A program made the position numbers and the translations under genes. Under the pieces are notes generated by a model, which ran no database searches, was not told the DNA's origin, and worked only from the letters and a program-made list of their open reading frames with translations. Shown piece by piece: positions 1 to 7,017 of a stretch of 15,802 nucleotides of DNA (within the stretch, counting starts at the first letter, position 1; each line of letters starts with the position of its first letter). The stretch comes from an uncultured Erysipelotrichaceae bacterium (lineage in GTDB: Bacteria > Bacillota_I > Bacilli_A > RF39 > UBA660): NCBI GenBank assembly GCA_902783915.1, contig CACZSX010000014.1, positions 1 to 15,802 of the forward strand, read 5' to 3'.

Positions 1-2123
1 GATAGTACAACATCTCCTACTTCAATATCTTCAATATTTTTTAATCCTTCATTAGTTAATACTTTTGTTCCTGCTAAAAAGCAATTAGCTGGTGGTTGTG
101 GTTTTACTGGTGATGGTGTATATGTACATGATTCTGTTCCTATATACCTAGTCGCAATTAGATTTGGATTATCAATATTTTTAGTTCTCTTAAATTTACA
201 ATATACATTCCTCCTTCCACTAGATGTACATGGCCCATGGTATTTCTCTCCATTTCTATATGTTACTCTGGCGTAAGTAGGAACAGAAACAGAAATTTCC
301 TTACCTTCAGCATCAATACCAGTTGTTATATGGCTTCCCACATGTTCTTTTTCTATTGTATATGAGCCACAACTACTATCTCCCCCACCAACTGTAATAC
401 TACTAGCTACACATGTTGCATAATAGCAACCTCCACTACCTTTATGTGCTTGTTTTGTTTGTCCTGAACCACAGGATTTTGCAGCTTTAGCAGCAGCTTC
501 TGTTGCATATTTACATGTGCATTTTGCTGTATAGCATCCATTTGATTCATCAAATGTAACTGTTTTATTTTGATAATCTTCACATGATTTTGATTTTTTA
601 GCTTCTGCTTCTGTTGCTTTTGATCCACTTGGACATGGCTTACCTTGTACTGTCAATGTACATGTTCCTGTCTTTGTACTATCTTCTTTTGATGTTACTG
701 TTACTGTTATAGTTTTATCAAGTGGTGATGCATTATTTCTTCCTGTAACAGAACCTGTTTCTTCATTTATTGTTGCATATGTTGAATCATCTAAAACCCA
801 TTTTACATCTAATTTTGATGCATTTTCTGGTGTATATGTAATCTCCATTGTTGCTGTTTCATTGTATTTTATTTTCTTATCTTTACATCCAAGTGTATCT
901 GGTACTCCATCCCATATTGTTACTTTACATGTTGCTGTTTGATTTTTTCTTCTATAGTTTGTTGCTATTATATTTGAACTTACTACTTCTTTTGGTTCTA
1001 CATCTCTTGCTGTTACTTCATTTTTTGACATACAATTTGTATTTGTTTTATTTAGTTCACATGTATTCATGTTTGGATTTAATCTTGCATATGATGTTCC
1101 ATCATACTTTAATGCTATATTATTATTTGATTTTGTCCATATTATTTCTCTATTTACTGCATTTTGTGGTACATAACTTCCTTGTACTTTCATTATTGTT
1201 CCTTCTGGTATTCTTACTCCACCTGTTGGACAATCTATATATGTATTTGATGAAGTTACTCCTGGTTTTAATTTCTTATAATTATCTGGTACCTTTATTC
1301 CTATTGATGTTGTACATACTTCTATTCTTACTCTTCCTTTTACACTTTCATCTACTACTTTTACATCAGTTTCTTTTTTAAATGTCCATGTATATACATA
1401 TTCATTACCTACTTTTGTTGGGTTTGCAGTTACTCTTTCTGTCTTTTCTTCTCCCCATTTACCACAGTCACATGTCTTATATTTTGCTGTCCTTTCTTTA
1501 TTTCTTGGTGCTTCTTCATCACTACATATTCCTGTTGGTAGATCATGATTATCCCATCCCATAAACTTTATATCTCCTGGTATACAATCCATCTCATCAT
1601 TTGTTATATCTACTTTACATTGATTTTCTCCATTTGATTCATTTATTTCTACTTTTGTATTGAATTTATTCATTATTTCTGTACATTCTTCTTCTGTTTT
1701 TCCTTCACATAAGAAGTCTTCTAATTCATCTTTATTATATTTTACTTCTATTATTCCATCTACTCTATTTAATAGTCCGAATTCTTCTCCTTGTAGTGAT
1801 GTTACTCCACTTCTTATTCTTAATGATATTTTTGGAGGTAGTTCATTTAAATCTTCTACTATTATTTTATAGTCTCCTATTGTTACATTTTGTGCGAATC
1901 TTCTTGTTAAATTCTCTACAAATTTATCTTCTACCATTCTTATATTTCCTGTTACTCTATAGTACGTTAAATCTATTGCATCATATGCTGCTGCTTCTGT
2001 ACTTTCTTTTATTAAATAGTATACTCTATCATTATCTACTGTTACATTTTGAAATAGATTTACTACTACTACTCCAAATAGTCCTAGTAATACTATTAAT
2101 AATCCCCAGAATGCCTCTTTCAT
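1..2123 (-). CDS. Large membrane-anchored surface protein with Ig-like domain, Cys-rich repeats and the start of a C-terminal HINT domain (partial)
   Basis: The frame is open from ATG 2123 to the window edge (707 codons) with no stop; the C terminus lies outside. AAGGA at 2136-2132 supports the start. Residues 5-25 form a hydrophobic helix followed by a polar domain (VYYLIKESTEAAAYDAIDL), suggesting a signal anchor or pilin-like N terminus. Residues 150-410 are rich in Cys and beta-strand-like sequence. About 413-494 reads like a bacterial Ig-like (BIG2) domain, with alternating strands and ITVTVTS. Two four-Cys repeats follow (497-571). The last visible segment begins at Cys681: CFLAGTKVLTNEG, then IEDIEVGDVVL. 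This is the block A pattern of HINT/intein domains (N-terminal Cys, G-T-x-V, later G-D-x-V). In that superfamily the Cys starts an N-S acyl shift for self-cleavage or splicing. Polymorphic toxins often carry such a domain just before the effector; that role here is inference. It lies downstream of a terminator, so it is probably its own transcription unit. Confidence 0.8.
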   Translation of the reverse strand, partial: MKEAFWGLLIVLLGLFGVVVVNLFQNVTVDNDRVYYLIKESTEAAAYDAIDLTYYRVTGNIRMVEDKFVENLTRRFAQNVTIGDYKIIVEDLNELPPKISLRIRSGVTSLQGEEFGLLNRVDGIIEVKYNKDELEDFLCEGKTEEECTEIMNKFNTKVEINESNGENQCKVDITNDEMDCIPGDIKFMGWDNHDLPTGICSDEEAPRNKERTAKYKTCDCGKWGEEKTERVTANPTKVGNEYVYTWTFKKETDVKVVDESVKGRVRIEVCTTSIGIKVPDNYKKLKPGVTSSNTYIDCPTGGVRIPEGTIMKVQGSYVPQNAVNREIIWTKSNNNIALKYDGTSYARLNPNMNTCELNKTNTNCMSKNEVTARDVEPKEVVSSNIIATNYRRKNQTATCKVTIWDGVPDTLGCKDKKIKYNETATMEITYTPENASKLDVKWVLDDSTYATINEETGSVTGRNNASPLDKTITVTVTSKEDSTKTGTCTLTVQGKPCPSGSKATEAEAKKSKSCEDYQNKTVTFDESNGCYTAKCTCKYATEAAAKAAKSCGSGQTKQAHKGSGGCYYATCVASSITVGGGDSSCGSYTIEKEHVGSHITTGIDAEGKEISVSVPTYARVTYRNGEKYHGPCTSSGRRNVYCKFKRTKNIDNPNLIATRYIGTESCTYTPSPVKPQPPANCFLAGTKVLTNEGLKNIEDIEVGDVVL
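411..635 (-). repeat. Tandem pair of four-cysteine protein repeats inside the HINT protein
   Basis: Two imperfect copies in the encoded protein, residues 497-535 and 537-571. Each follows the pattern C, then (K/Y)ATEA(A/E)AK, then KSC, then a variable Q/K stretch, then GCY(T/Y)A(K/T)C. The spacing is C-x16-C-x15-C-x4-C in copy 1 and C-x13-C-x14-C-x4-C in copy 2. Even numbers of Cys on an exported protein suggest disulfide-linked or metal-binding mini-domains. The family is not recognised. Confidence 0.7.
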
Positions 2124-2185
2124 ATCATCACTTCCTTTTAGACTATATATATAAGTTTATCATATTTTATTGTTTTTTTATATAG

Positions 2186-2216
2186 AAAAAATCAAAAATC
2201 TTAGATTTTTGATTTT
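2186..2216 (-). terminator. Intrinsic terminator after the P-loop kinase gene
   Basis: A perfect 13-bp inverted repeat (2188-2200 with 2204-2216) around a TTA loop, followed on the minus strand by a run of Ts. It has few G/C pairs. The stop codon of the upstream gene (2217-2215) lies in its first arm. It separates that operon from the surface protein gene. Confidence 0.75.
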
Positions 2217-2763
2217 ATTTCATTATTTCTTTCGTTACCTCTTCTAATGCTTTATTATATTCTTCTAAATTACCATTATTTAAAATATAATAATCTGCAA
2301 ATACTATAGGTCCACCTTTTGCTAAATTTTCTATTTCTGCAATATCTCTTTTTTCTGCTTCTATATTAGTAAGTGGTCTTATTTCTCTTTCTAATAGTCT
2401 ATTATATCTATCTTTTTTATTTACTACTATTGATAATACAACTAAATTATCTTTAAATTTATCTTTTAAAATTTTAAGTTCATCCCATGAATAAAGTCCA
2501 TCTAATATTACATTACTTTCTTTTACATATTCTTCTATTCTAGGAAGTAATATAATTGCATATGCTCCCATACCATATTCTTTTCTTAAATTTTCTCTTA
2601 TCATTCTTTCATTAAATTCATTTACTTCTAAACCCGCTTCTTTTACTTTTTCCATAGTAACTCCACCAAAGTAAACTTTTTTAAAACCTAATTTTTCATA
2701 ATATTCACTAGCAATAGATTTACCACTACCACACATTCCTACAATGGCTATTATTTTATTCAT
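2215..2763 (-). CDS. P-loop nucleoside-kinase-like protein (dephospho-CoA kinase / UPF0200-like)
   Basis: A 182-residue P-loop NTPase. The Walker A motif GMCGSGKS is at residues 9-16, directly after the first strand. A later strand ends in VILDGLYSWDE (Walker B-like Asp). An Arg-rich lid region (RYNRLLEREIR) and RDIAEIE follow, then a late strand containing YYILNNG. This layout matches small nucleotide or cofactor kinases; the pattern resembles the UPF0200 kinase-like family and CoaE more than adenylate kinase. The substrate cannot be told from sequence, so no gene symbol is given. ATG 2763 has a GAGGTG ribosome site. It begins 9 nt after the AI-2E gene ends, so the two are probably cotranscribed, and the unit closes at a hairpin overlapping its stop. 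Confidence 0.7.
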   Translation of the reverse strand: MNKIIAIVGMCGSGKSIASEYYEKLGFKKVYFGGVTMEKVKEAGLEVNEFNERMIRENLRKEYGMGAYAIILLPRIEEYVKESNVILDGLYSWDELKILKDKFKDNLVVLSIVVNKKDRYNRLLEREIRPLTNIEAEKRDIAEIENLAKGGPIVFADYYILNNGNLEEYNKALEEVTKEIMK

Positions 2764-2772
2764 ATTACACCT

Positions 2773-3771
2773 CTATATGTATTTATTATACTTCTTTCTA
2801 AAATAAAAGTATACTTCTTTTGAAATACATACAATAGGTACTGCAATAATCATTCCTATAATACCAAAAAAATGCCCAAAAACGAGTAAACTTACTATTG
2901 TAGTAACTGGATGTATATTTACACTTTTACTCATTATTATAGGCTGTAATATATTACCTTCTATAGTTTGTATTAATAGTAATATAATACTTATTATTAT
3001 TCCATAAGTAACACCTTTAGTAAAAGATACAATTATAGGAAATACTGCTCCAATATATGGTCCAATAATTGGAATAATATTTGTAATACCACATATAAAT
3101 CCAAATAATAATGCTCCTTTAATACCGATTATATAAAAAGATACAGTACTTAATACAAATACTATAAAAGAACTAATTATTGTACCTTTTACGTATCCTC
3201 TTAATAAATCATTAATTTTAGTTAATAATTTATTTGTATCTTTTTTAAAATAATTAGATAGATCTATAGTAGATATTAGCAAATAGAATGCTATTACAAA
3301 ACCTACTAAAACACTAGATATACCTCCTATTATACTTATACATCTATTAGGTATATCTTTAGTAATATCATTTATAAAACAAAATAAATCTTCTTTAATA
3401 GACTTCATATCTATAAACTTAATTTTAATATTATCTAATGTGTTAGGAAATATATTTATAAACTCATCTAATTCATTAATGAATTTAGGTACACAATTAA
3501 TAATAATTATATATATTAAAAATATAAGTATTAAATATATAAGTATTAATGAAAATATTCTATTTAATCCTTTATTTTCTAAATAATCTACTATTGGTCT
3601 TAATAACCAACTAACAACTATACCAATAAATAAAGGAGATAATATACTTAATAATGTAATAATAAAGTTTAATATATTTAATTTATTTAATATCATTATA
3701 GAAAAATATATAATTAATATTATTACTAAAATATAAATATTTCTTAATACTTTATTAGTAAGTTTATTCAT
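2773..3771 (-). CDS. AI-2E family transporter (YtvI/PerM-like polytopic membrane protein)
   Basis: 332 residues, mostly hydrophobic. The arrangement is typical of the AI-2E/PerM family: two or three N-terminal membrane helices (about 10-90), a soluble stretch with charged helices (about 100-140), then five or so further helices. The family signature region in the second half is visible: GITNIIPIIGPYIGAVFPI (about 229-247), and further on the ILQPIIMSKSVNIHPV segment, as in family members. Members export small molecules or act as Na+/H+ antiporters; the autoinducer role holds for few of them, so the substrate is unknown. ATG 3771 has GGTGA upstream. It follows the nuclease gene by about 50 nt and precedes the kinase-like gene by 9 nt. 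Confidence 0.88.
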   Translation of the reverse strand: MNKLTNKVLRNIYILVIILIIYFSIMILNKLNILNFIITLLSILSPLFIGIVVSWLLRPIVDYLENKGLNRIFSLILIYLILIFLIYIIIINCVPKFINELDEFINIFPNTLDNIKIKFIDMKSIKEDLFCFINDITKDIPNRCISIIGGISSVLVGFVIAFYLLISTIDLSNYFKKDTNKLLTKINDLLRGYVKGTIISSFIVFVLSTVSFYIIGIKGALLFGFICGITNIIPIIGPYIGAVFPIIVSFTKGVTYGIIISIILLLIQTIEGNILQPIIMSKSVNIHPVTTIVSLLVFGHFFGIIGMIIAVPIVCISKEVYFYFRKKYNKYI

Positions 3772-3819
3772 ATTATCACCATTATTAGTATTATCAAGAA
3801 ATATAATTTTATAAATATT

Positions 3820-4695
3820 TTATATTAATACAAATTCTCTAGAAATTATCCTATCATCACTACAATACTCCATAATAAATTTATTATTATTTTTAACAAT
3901 AATAATACCTATAGTATTACTATGATTTACAGATTTAATATTCTTATCAATATAGTTCATATAAGTCTTTATTTGACCTATATGTTCTTTTTTTAATTCA
4001 GTTACTTTAAGTTCTATTACTACATAACAATTATATTCTATATTAAAAAGTAACAAATCTATGTAATTATAATTATTACCTATTTTTATTTTATATTCAC
4101 TTTTTATATAGCAAAAGTTTTTACCTAATTCATCTAAAAAATCCTCTATATTTTCAAGTATTAATTTATGTAATATCTTCTCTGATATATCATTATAATT
4201 TAAATTATTTTTAATTAATACTGGATTTTTCACAAAATCAGATACATTACTATTTTCCTTTGTAAATATTTTATCTTTTTCTGGTATTCTCTCATATTCT
4301 CTATTTTTAATTTTAGTTCTTAATTCTCTAACACTTAGATTTTGGTTTATAGATATACGAATATAATAATTTATTTTATTAATATCTTTCATCCCAAACA
4401 ATTCAATATAATGACTCCAACTCAATTGGTCAGACACTGTTTGACTTTTTGACAAAACGTAAAACTGGCGCATATACTTTAGATTCGTTGTTGAATATTT
4501 TTTTCCAATTTCTTCTGTTAATTTAACAGAATACTTCTTAATAATTCCTTCACCATAATGTTTACCTGCTTCACTTAATAACTTACCAACTTTATAATAA
4601 GTATTTAAATCACTTTTATTTTTACTATAATCTTTTATTCTTTTAGTAATCTCATTATTTACTAATTTTTCTTTTATTTCATTATAATAGTTCAT
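3820..4695 (-). CDS. YhcG/DUF1016-type PDDEXK nuclease
   Basis: 291 residues from the preferred start. The N-terminal half carries the DUF1016_N pattern: a helical region with NTYYKVGKLLSEAGKHYGEG, then KYSTTNLKYMRQFYVL and LSWSHYIEL. The C-terminal half is a PDDEXK domain with D213, E228-x-K230 (VVIELKV) and a following Gln at 241. All catalytic positions are present, so it is probably active. The family includes the E. coli YhcG nuclease and proteins found near restriction or mobile genes, but no restriction or mobile gene is next to it here. An ATG at 4743 would add 16 residues, but it coincides with the -35 box of a good promoter. ATG 4695 has GGAGG four bases upstream and is chosen. It is the first gene of a likely three-gene unit with the AI-2E and kinase-like genes. 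Confidence 0.87.
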   Translation of the reverse strand: MNYYNEIKEKLVNNEITKRIKDYSKNKSDLNTYYKVGKLLSEAGKHYGEGIIKKYSVKLTEEIGKKYSTTNLKYMRQFYVLSKSQTVSDQLSWSHYIELFGMKDINKINYYIRISINQNLSVRELRTKIKNREYERIPEKDKIFTKENSNVSDFVKNPVLIKNNLNYNDISEKILHKLILENIEDFLDELGKNFCYIKSEYKIKIGNNYNYIDLLLFNIEYNCYVVIELKVTELKKEHIGQIKTYMNYIDKNIKSVNHSNTIGIIIVKNNNKFIMEYCSDDRIISREFVLI

Positions 4696-4714
4696 ATAAC
4701 CTCCAGTAAAGCAA

Positions 4715-4743
4715 ACTATACCAAATATATTATTAGTAATCAA
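4715..4743 (-). promoter_or_regulatory. Sigma-A-type promoter of the nuclease gene
   Basis: TTGATT (4743-4738), a 17-nt spacer, then TATAGT (4720-4715). Expected transcription start is about 4708, which leaves GGAGG (4704-4700) and a roughly 13-nt leader before ATG 4695. This rules against the upstream ATG at 4743. Confidence 0.65.
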
Positions 4744-4781
4744 ATTAATAAATTATGATTTTTGTCTTTTAATATATACAA

Positions 4782-4824
4782 AAAAGTACAAATATTAGAA
4801 TATTATTCTTTTATTTGTACTTTT
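4782..4824. terminator. Terminator downstream of thrS
   Basis: Twelve-bp perfect arms (4782-4793 and 4813-4824), plus an inner 5-bp helix (4797-4801 with 4805-4809). On the minus strand it is followed by a T run, so it ends thrS transcription. The plus-strand side also has a T-rich tail, but no plus gene needs it. Confidence 0.8.
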
Positions 4825-4830
4825 ATTTTA

Positions 4831-6588
4831 TTAAATTACTCTTTTTTCTATTTCTTCTTTAATTTTATCTAAGAATTCATTTTTATTCATAGATATAGTT
4901 TCTTTAGTACCAAAACATCTATAGCTTACTAAATTATTATCTTTTTCATTATCTCCTAATATAAGTGTATATGGTATTTTATTAGTTTGAGATTCCCTCA
5001 TTTTATAACTTAATTTTTCATCTCTTAAATCTATATTTACTCTTATATTATTATCATCTAATAATTTATATATTTCTTTTGAATATTCAGTATGATATTC
5101 ATTATTTACAGGTATTATATTTACTTGCACTGGAGATAGCCATAATGGTAGTACTCCTTTTGTTTCTTCTAGTAAGAATGCTGTAAATCTATCAAATGTA
5201 CCAAATATAGCCCTATGAATAACTACTGGAGTCTTTTTAGTGCCATCTTTATCAATATAACTTAAATCAAATCTTCTTGGTAATAAGAAATCTAATTGAC
5301 ATGTTGATAATGTTACTTCTGGTCCAACTGCTGGTTTTACTTCTACATCTAGTTTTGGTCCATAGAAAGCTGCTTCACCAATTGCTTCAGTGTATTCACA
5401 TCCATAATCATTTAATACTTCTCTTAATTTATTCTCAGCTGTATTCCACATTTCATCATCATCAAAGTATTTTTCTTTATCTTCTTTATCACGAAGAGAT
5501 AATCTAAATTTATAGTTTTTAAGACCAAAATCCTTATATACATCTAGTATTAATTCAACTACTTTTTTAAATTCTTCACCAATTTGATCTGGTCTTACAA
5601 ATAGATGAGCATCATTTTGACACATACATCTAACTCTTTCTAATCCTTTTACAGCACCAGATGCTTCATATCTAAAGTCAGTTGCAAATTCACCTATTCT
5701 TATTGGTAAATCTCTATAAGATCTTAATTCATTACCATATATAAGCATATGATGTGGGCAGTTCATAGGTCTTAATACAAATTCTTCTTCATCTACTTTC
5801 ATTGATGGGAACATATTTTCTTTATAATGATCCCAGTGACCGGAAGTTTTATATAAATCTACTGTACCTACACATGGAGTATATACATGTTTATATCCCA
5901 TTTTTCTTTCTTTAGCATATATATAATTTTCTAATTCTTTTCTTACAATTGCACCATTTGGAAGCCATAAAGGCATACCTTTACCTACTAAATCATGACT
6001 CATAAATATGTCTAAGTCTTTACCTATTTTTCTATGGTCTCTTTCTTTAGCTTCCTCTAACTCATGCATATAATTATTTAAATCTTCTTCATTCTTAAAA
6101 CATACTCCATATACTCTTTGAAGCATTTTATTTTTAGAGTCACCTTTCCAATAAGCACCACTAAATTTAATTAATTTAAAATACTTTAATTCTTTTACTG
6201 AATCAACATGAGGTCCCCTACATAAATCCGTAAAATCACCTTGAGTATAACAAGATATAACAGTAGAATCTTCATCCATTCTACTAATTAAATCTACTTT
6301 ATATGGATCATTTTTAAATCTTTCTAAAGCTTCTTCTTTACTTATTTCTTCTCTATAAATTCTCTTACCATCTTTAGAAAGTTTCTTCATCTCTTTTTCA
6401 ATTCTTTCTAAATCTTCTTCTTTTATTACATCATCACCTAAATCCATATCATAATAGAAACCTTCTTCTATTACTGGACCAACCCAAAACAATGCATGCG
6501 GATACAAGTGTTTTACTGCTTGTGCCATTAAGTGTGCACAACTATGGTTCATTACATTTAACTCTTTATCTTCCTTAATATTTATCAT
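4831..6588 (-). CDS. thrS: Threonyl-tRNA synthetase lacking the N-terminal TGS domain
   Basis: 585 residues of class II ThrRS, which charges tRNA-Thr in the cytoplasm. The editing (N2) domain starts at once: HSCAH (H15, H19) with C123-x3-H127 (DLCRGPH) form the site that clears Ser-tRNA-Thr. In the catalytic core are motif 1 around PLWLPNGAIVRKELE (206-220), Zn ligand C277 in RPMNCPHH, motif 2 FRYEASG...RVR (305-320), H328 in NDAH, and the third Zn ligand His in VVIHRAIFG (about 454). An anticodon-binding domain follows to the end. Compared with E. coli ThrRS, aligned residues are offset by about 57-58, so the roughly 60-residue TGS domain is absent. ATG 6588 overlaps the preceding stop as TAATG, implying translational coupling; AGGAGG lies inside the upstream gene. 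It is controlled by a T-box leader. Confidence 0.97.
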   Translation of the reverse strand: MINIKEDKELNVMNHSCAHLMAQAVKHLYPHALFWVGPVIEEGFYYDMDLGDDVIKEEDLERIEKEMKKLSKDGKRIYREEISKEEALERFKNDPYKVDLISRMDEDSTVISCYTQGDFTDLCRGPHVDSVKELKYFKLIKFSGAYWKGDSKNKMLQRVYGVCFKNEEDLNNYMHELEEAKERDHRKIGKDLDIFMSHDLVGKGMPLWLPNGAIVRKELENYIYAKERKMGYKHVYTPCVGTVDLYKTSGHWDHYKENMFPSMKVDEEEFVLRPMNCPHHMLIYGNELRSYRDLPIRIGEFATDFRYEASGAVKGLERVRCMCQNDAHLFVRPDQIGEEFKKVVELILDVYKDFGLKNYKFRLSLRDKEDKEKYFDDDEMWNTAENKLREVLNDYGCEYTEAIGEAAFYGPKLDVEVKPAVGPEVTLSTCQLDFLLPRRFDLSYIDKDGTKKTPVVIHRAIFGTFDRFTAFLLEETKGVLPLWLSPVQVNIIPVNNEYHTEYSKEIYKLLDDNNIRVNIDLRDEKLSYKMRESQTNKIPYTLILGDNEKDNNLVSYRCFGTKETISMNKNEFLDKIKEEIEKRVI

Positions 6589-6770
6589 TATTTCACTTTC
6601 CCTCCTACTTTATAATCAGATATTACTTCTGCCATTTTTCTTCTTAATTTCGCTACTAATTTTTTTGCAGCTTCTCTTTCTGCTACTGTAGTTGCTTTTA
6701 CTTGCATAATTCTAGCGTCTGTCAATTCTTTTCTAATTTCCTTATAACCTGGTATTTCTTCTCTTTTCAT
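6588..6770 (-). CDS. Small basic, helix-rich protein of unknown function, coupled to thrS
   Basis: 60 residues, not recognised. The sequence is strongly charged and lysine-rich, with a long predicted helix (about residues 29-51, including EREAAKKLVAKLRRKM), and no Cys or membrane segment. A strong AGGAGGA (6780-6774) precedes ATG 6770. The gene sits exactly between the T-box terminator and thrS, and its TAA overlaps the thrS ATG by one base. It is therefore made with, and likely regulated with, ThrRS. It takes the place where a TGS domain would normally be encoded but does not resemble TGS. It could bind RNA or the synthetase; that is inference. The strong ribosome site and overlap support a real gene. 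Confidence 0.75.
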   Translation of the reverse strand: MKREEIPGYKEIRKELTDARIMQVKATTVAEREAAKKLVAKLRRKMAEVISDYKVGGKVK

Positions 6771-6780
6771 AAATCCTCCT

Positions 6781-6982
6781 TAAAAAATAAAAAACCTAAG
6801 ATAAGGAGTCAAAAGACGGTACCATCCTAGGTTTTACTTAATTTCATAACGGTTTTAACCGGGATTACTTTTAATAATCCTACTACATTGGGAGTAACTA
6901 TTAAACTAATTATTATCTTACACCTTCCGATAACTCTCTATAAATATCATTTAATAATCATATCCAATTTCTTTGTATTTAC
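6781..6982 (-). ncRNA. T-box riboswitch leader for the thrS operon
   Basis: The leader runs from about 6982. Stem I base: GGAGTAA near the 5' end pairs with TTACTCC (6897-6891). The distal Stem I has an AGAGAG motif, then a hairpin whose loop holds GGAAGGTGTAAG, the usual AG-bulge and GGTG loop signals. A Stem III-like hairpin lies at about 6880-6858. The T-box core AGGATGGTACCG (6828-6817) carries TGGT for pairing with the tRNA NCCA end. The competing terminator is at 6791-6835. Uncharged tRNA binding would favour the antiterminator and switch on the small gene and thrS. The specifier codon is not clear; ACT (Thr) occurs at 6895-6893 but lies within the basal helix. Confidence 0.9.
6791..6835 (-). 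terminator. Regulated terminator of the T-box leader
   Basis: A 12-bp stem (6835-6824 with 6802-6791, one G-U pair) with a 21-nt loop, followed by a T-rich run to 6781. Its first arm contains the AGGAT part of the T-box, so antiterminator and terminator are mutually exclusive. Confidence 0.88.
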
Positions 6983-6988
6983 TCCTCA

Positions 6989-7017
6989 AGTATAATACTT
7001 TATAAAAGTATTGTCAA
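6989..7017 (-). promoter_or_regulatory. Strong sigma-A promoter of the thrS operon
   Basis: A consensus TTGACA (7017-7012), a 17-nt spacer and TATACT (6994-6989). The -35 box overlaps the TGA stop of the carboxypeptidase gene (7016-7014). The whole spacer is a perfect inverted repeat, extending one base into each box. Confidence 0.88.

Noticed and set aside
407..628. Minus-strand Gln/Lys-rich open frame
   Set aside because: It lies in another frame inside the continuous 707-codon surface protein gene and reflects its Cys-repeat codons; no ribosome site.
848..2185. Four plus-strand open frames at 848-1381, 1382-1564, 1660-1872 and 1796-2185, mostly Leu-rich
   Set aside because: They are antisense shadows of the surface protein gene. 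Their composition is extreme, and the minus frame carries recognisable HINT and Cys-repeat motifs.
3820..4695. Part of a restriction-modification system
   Set aside because: The nuclease fold alone fits, but no methylase, specificity subunit or phage gene adjoins it.
4696..4743. Upstream start of the nuclease gene
   Set aside because: It overlaps the -35 box of a good promoter and has no ribosome site; ATG 4695 with GGAGG is better.
5277..5507. Plus-strand open frame
   Set aside because: Antisense to the catalytic part of thrS, whose identity is certain.
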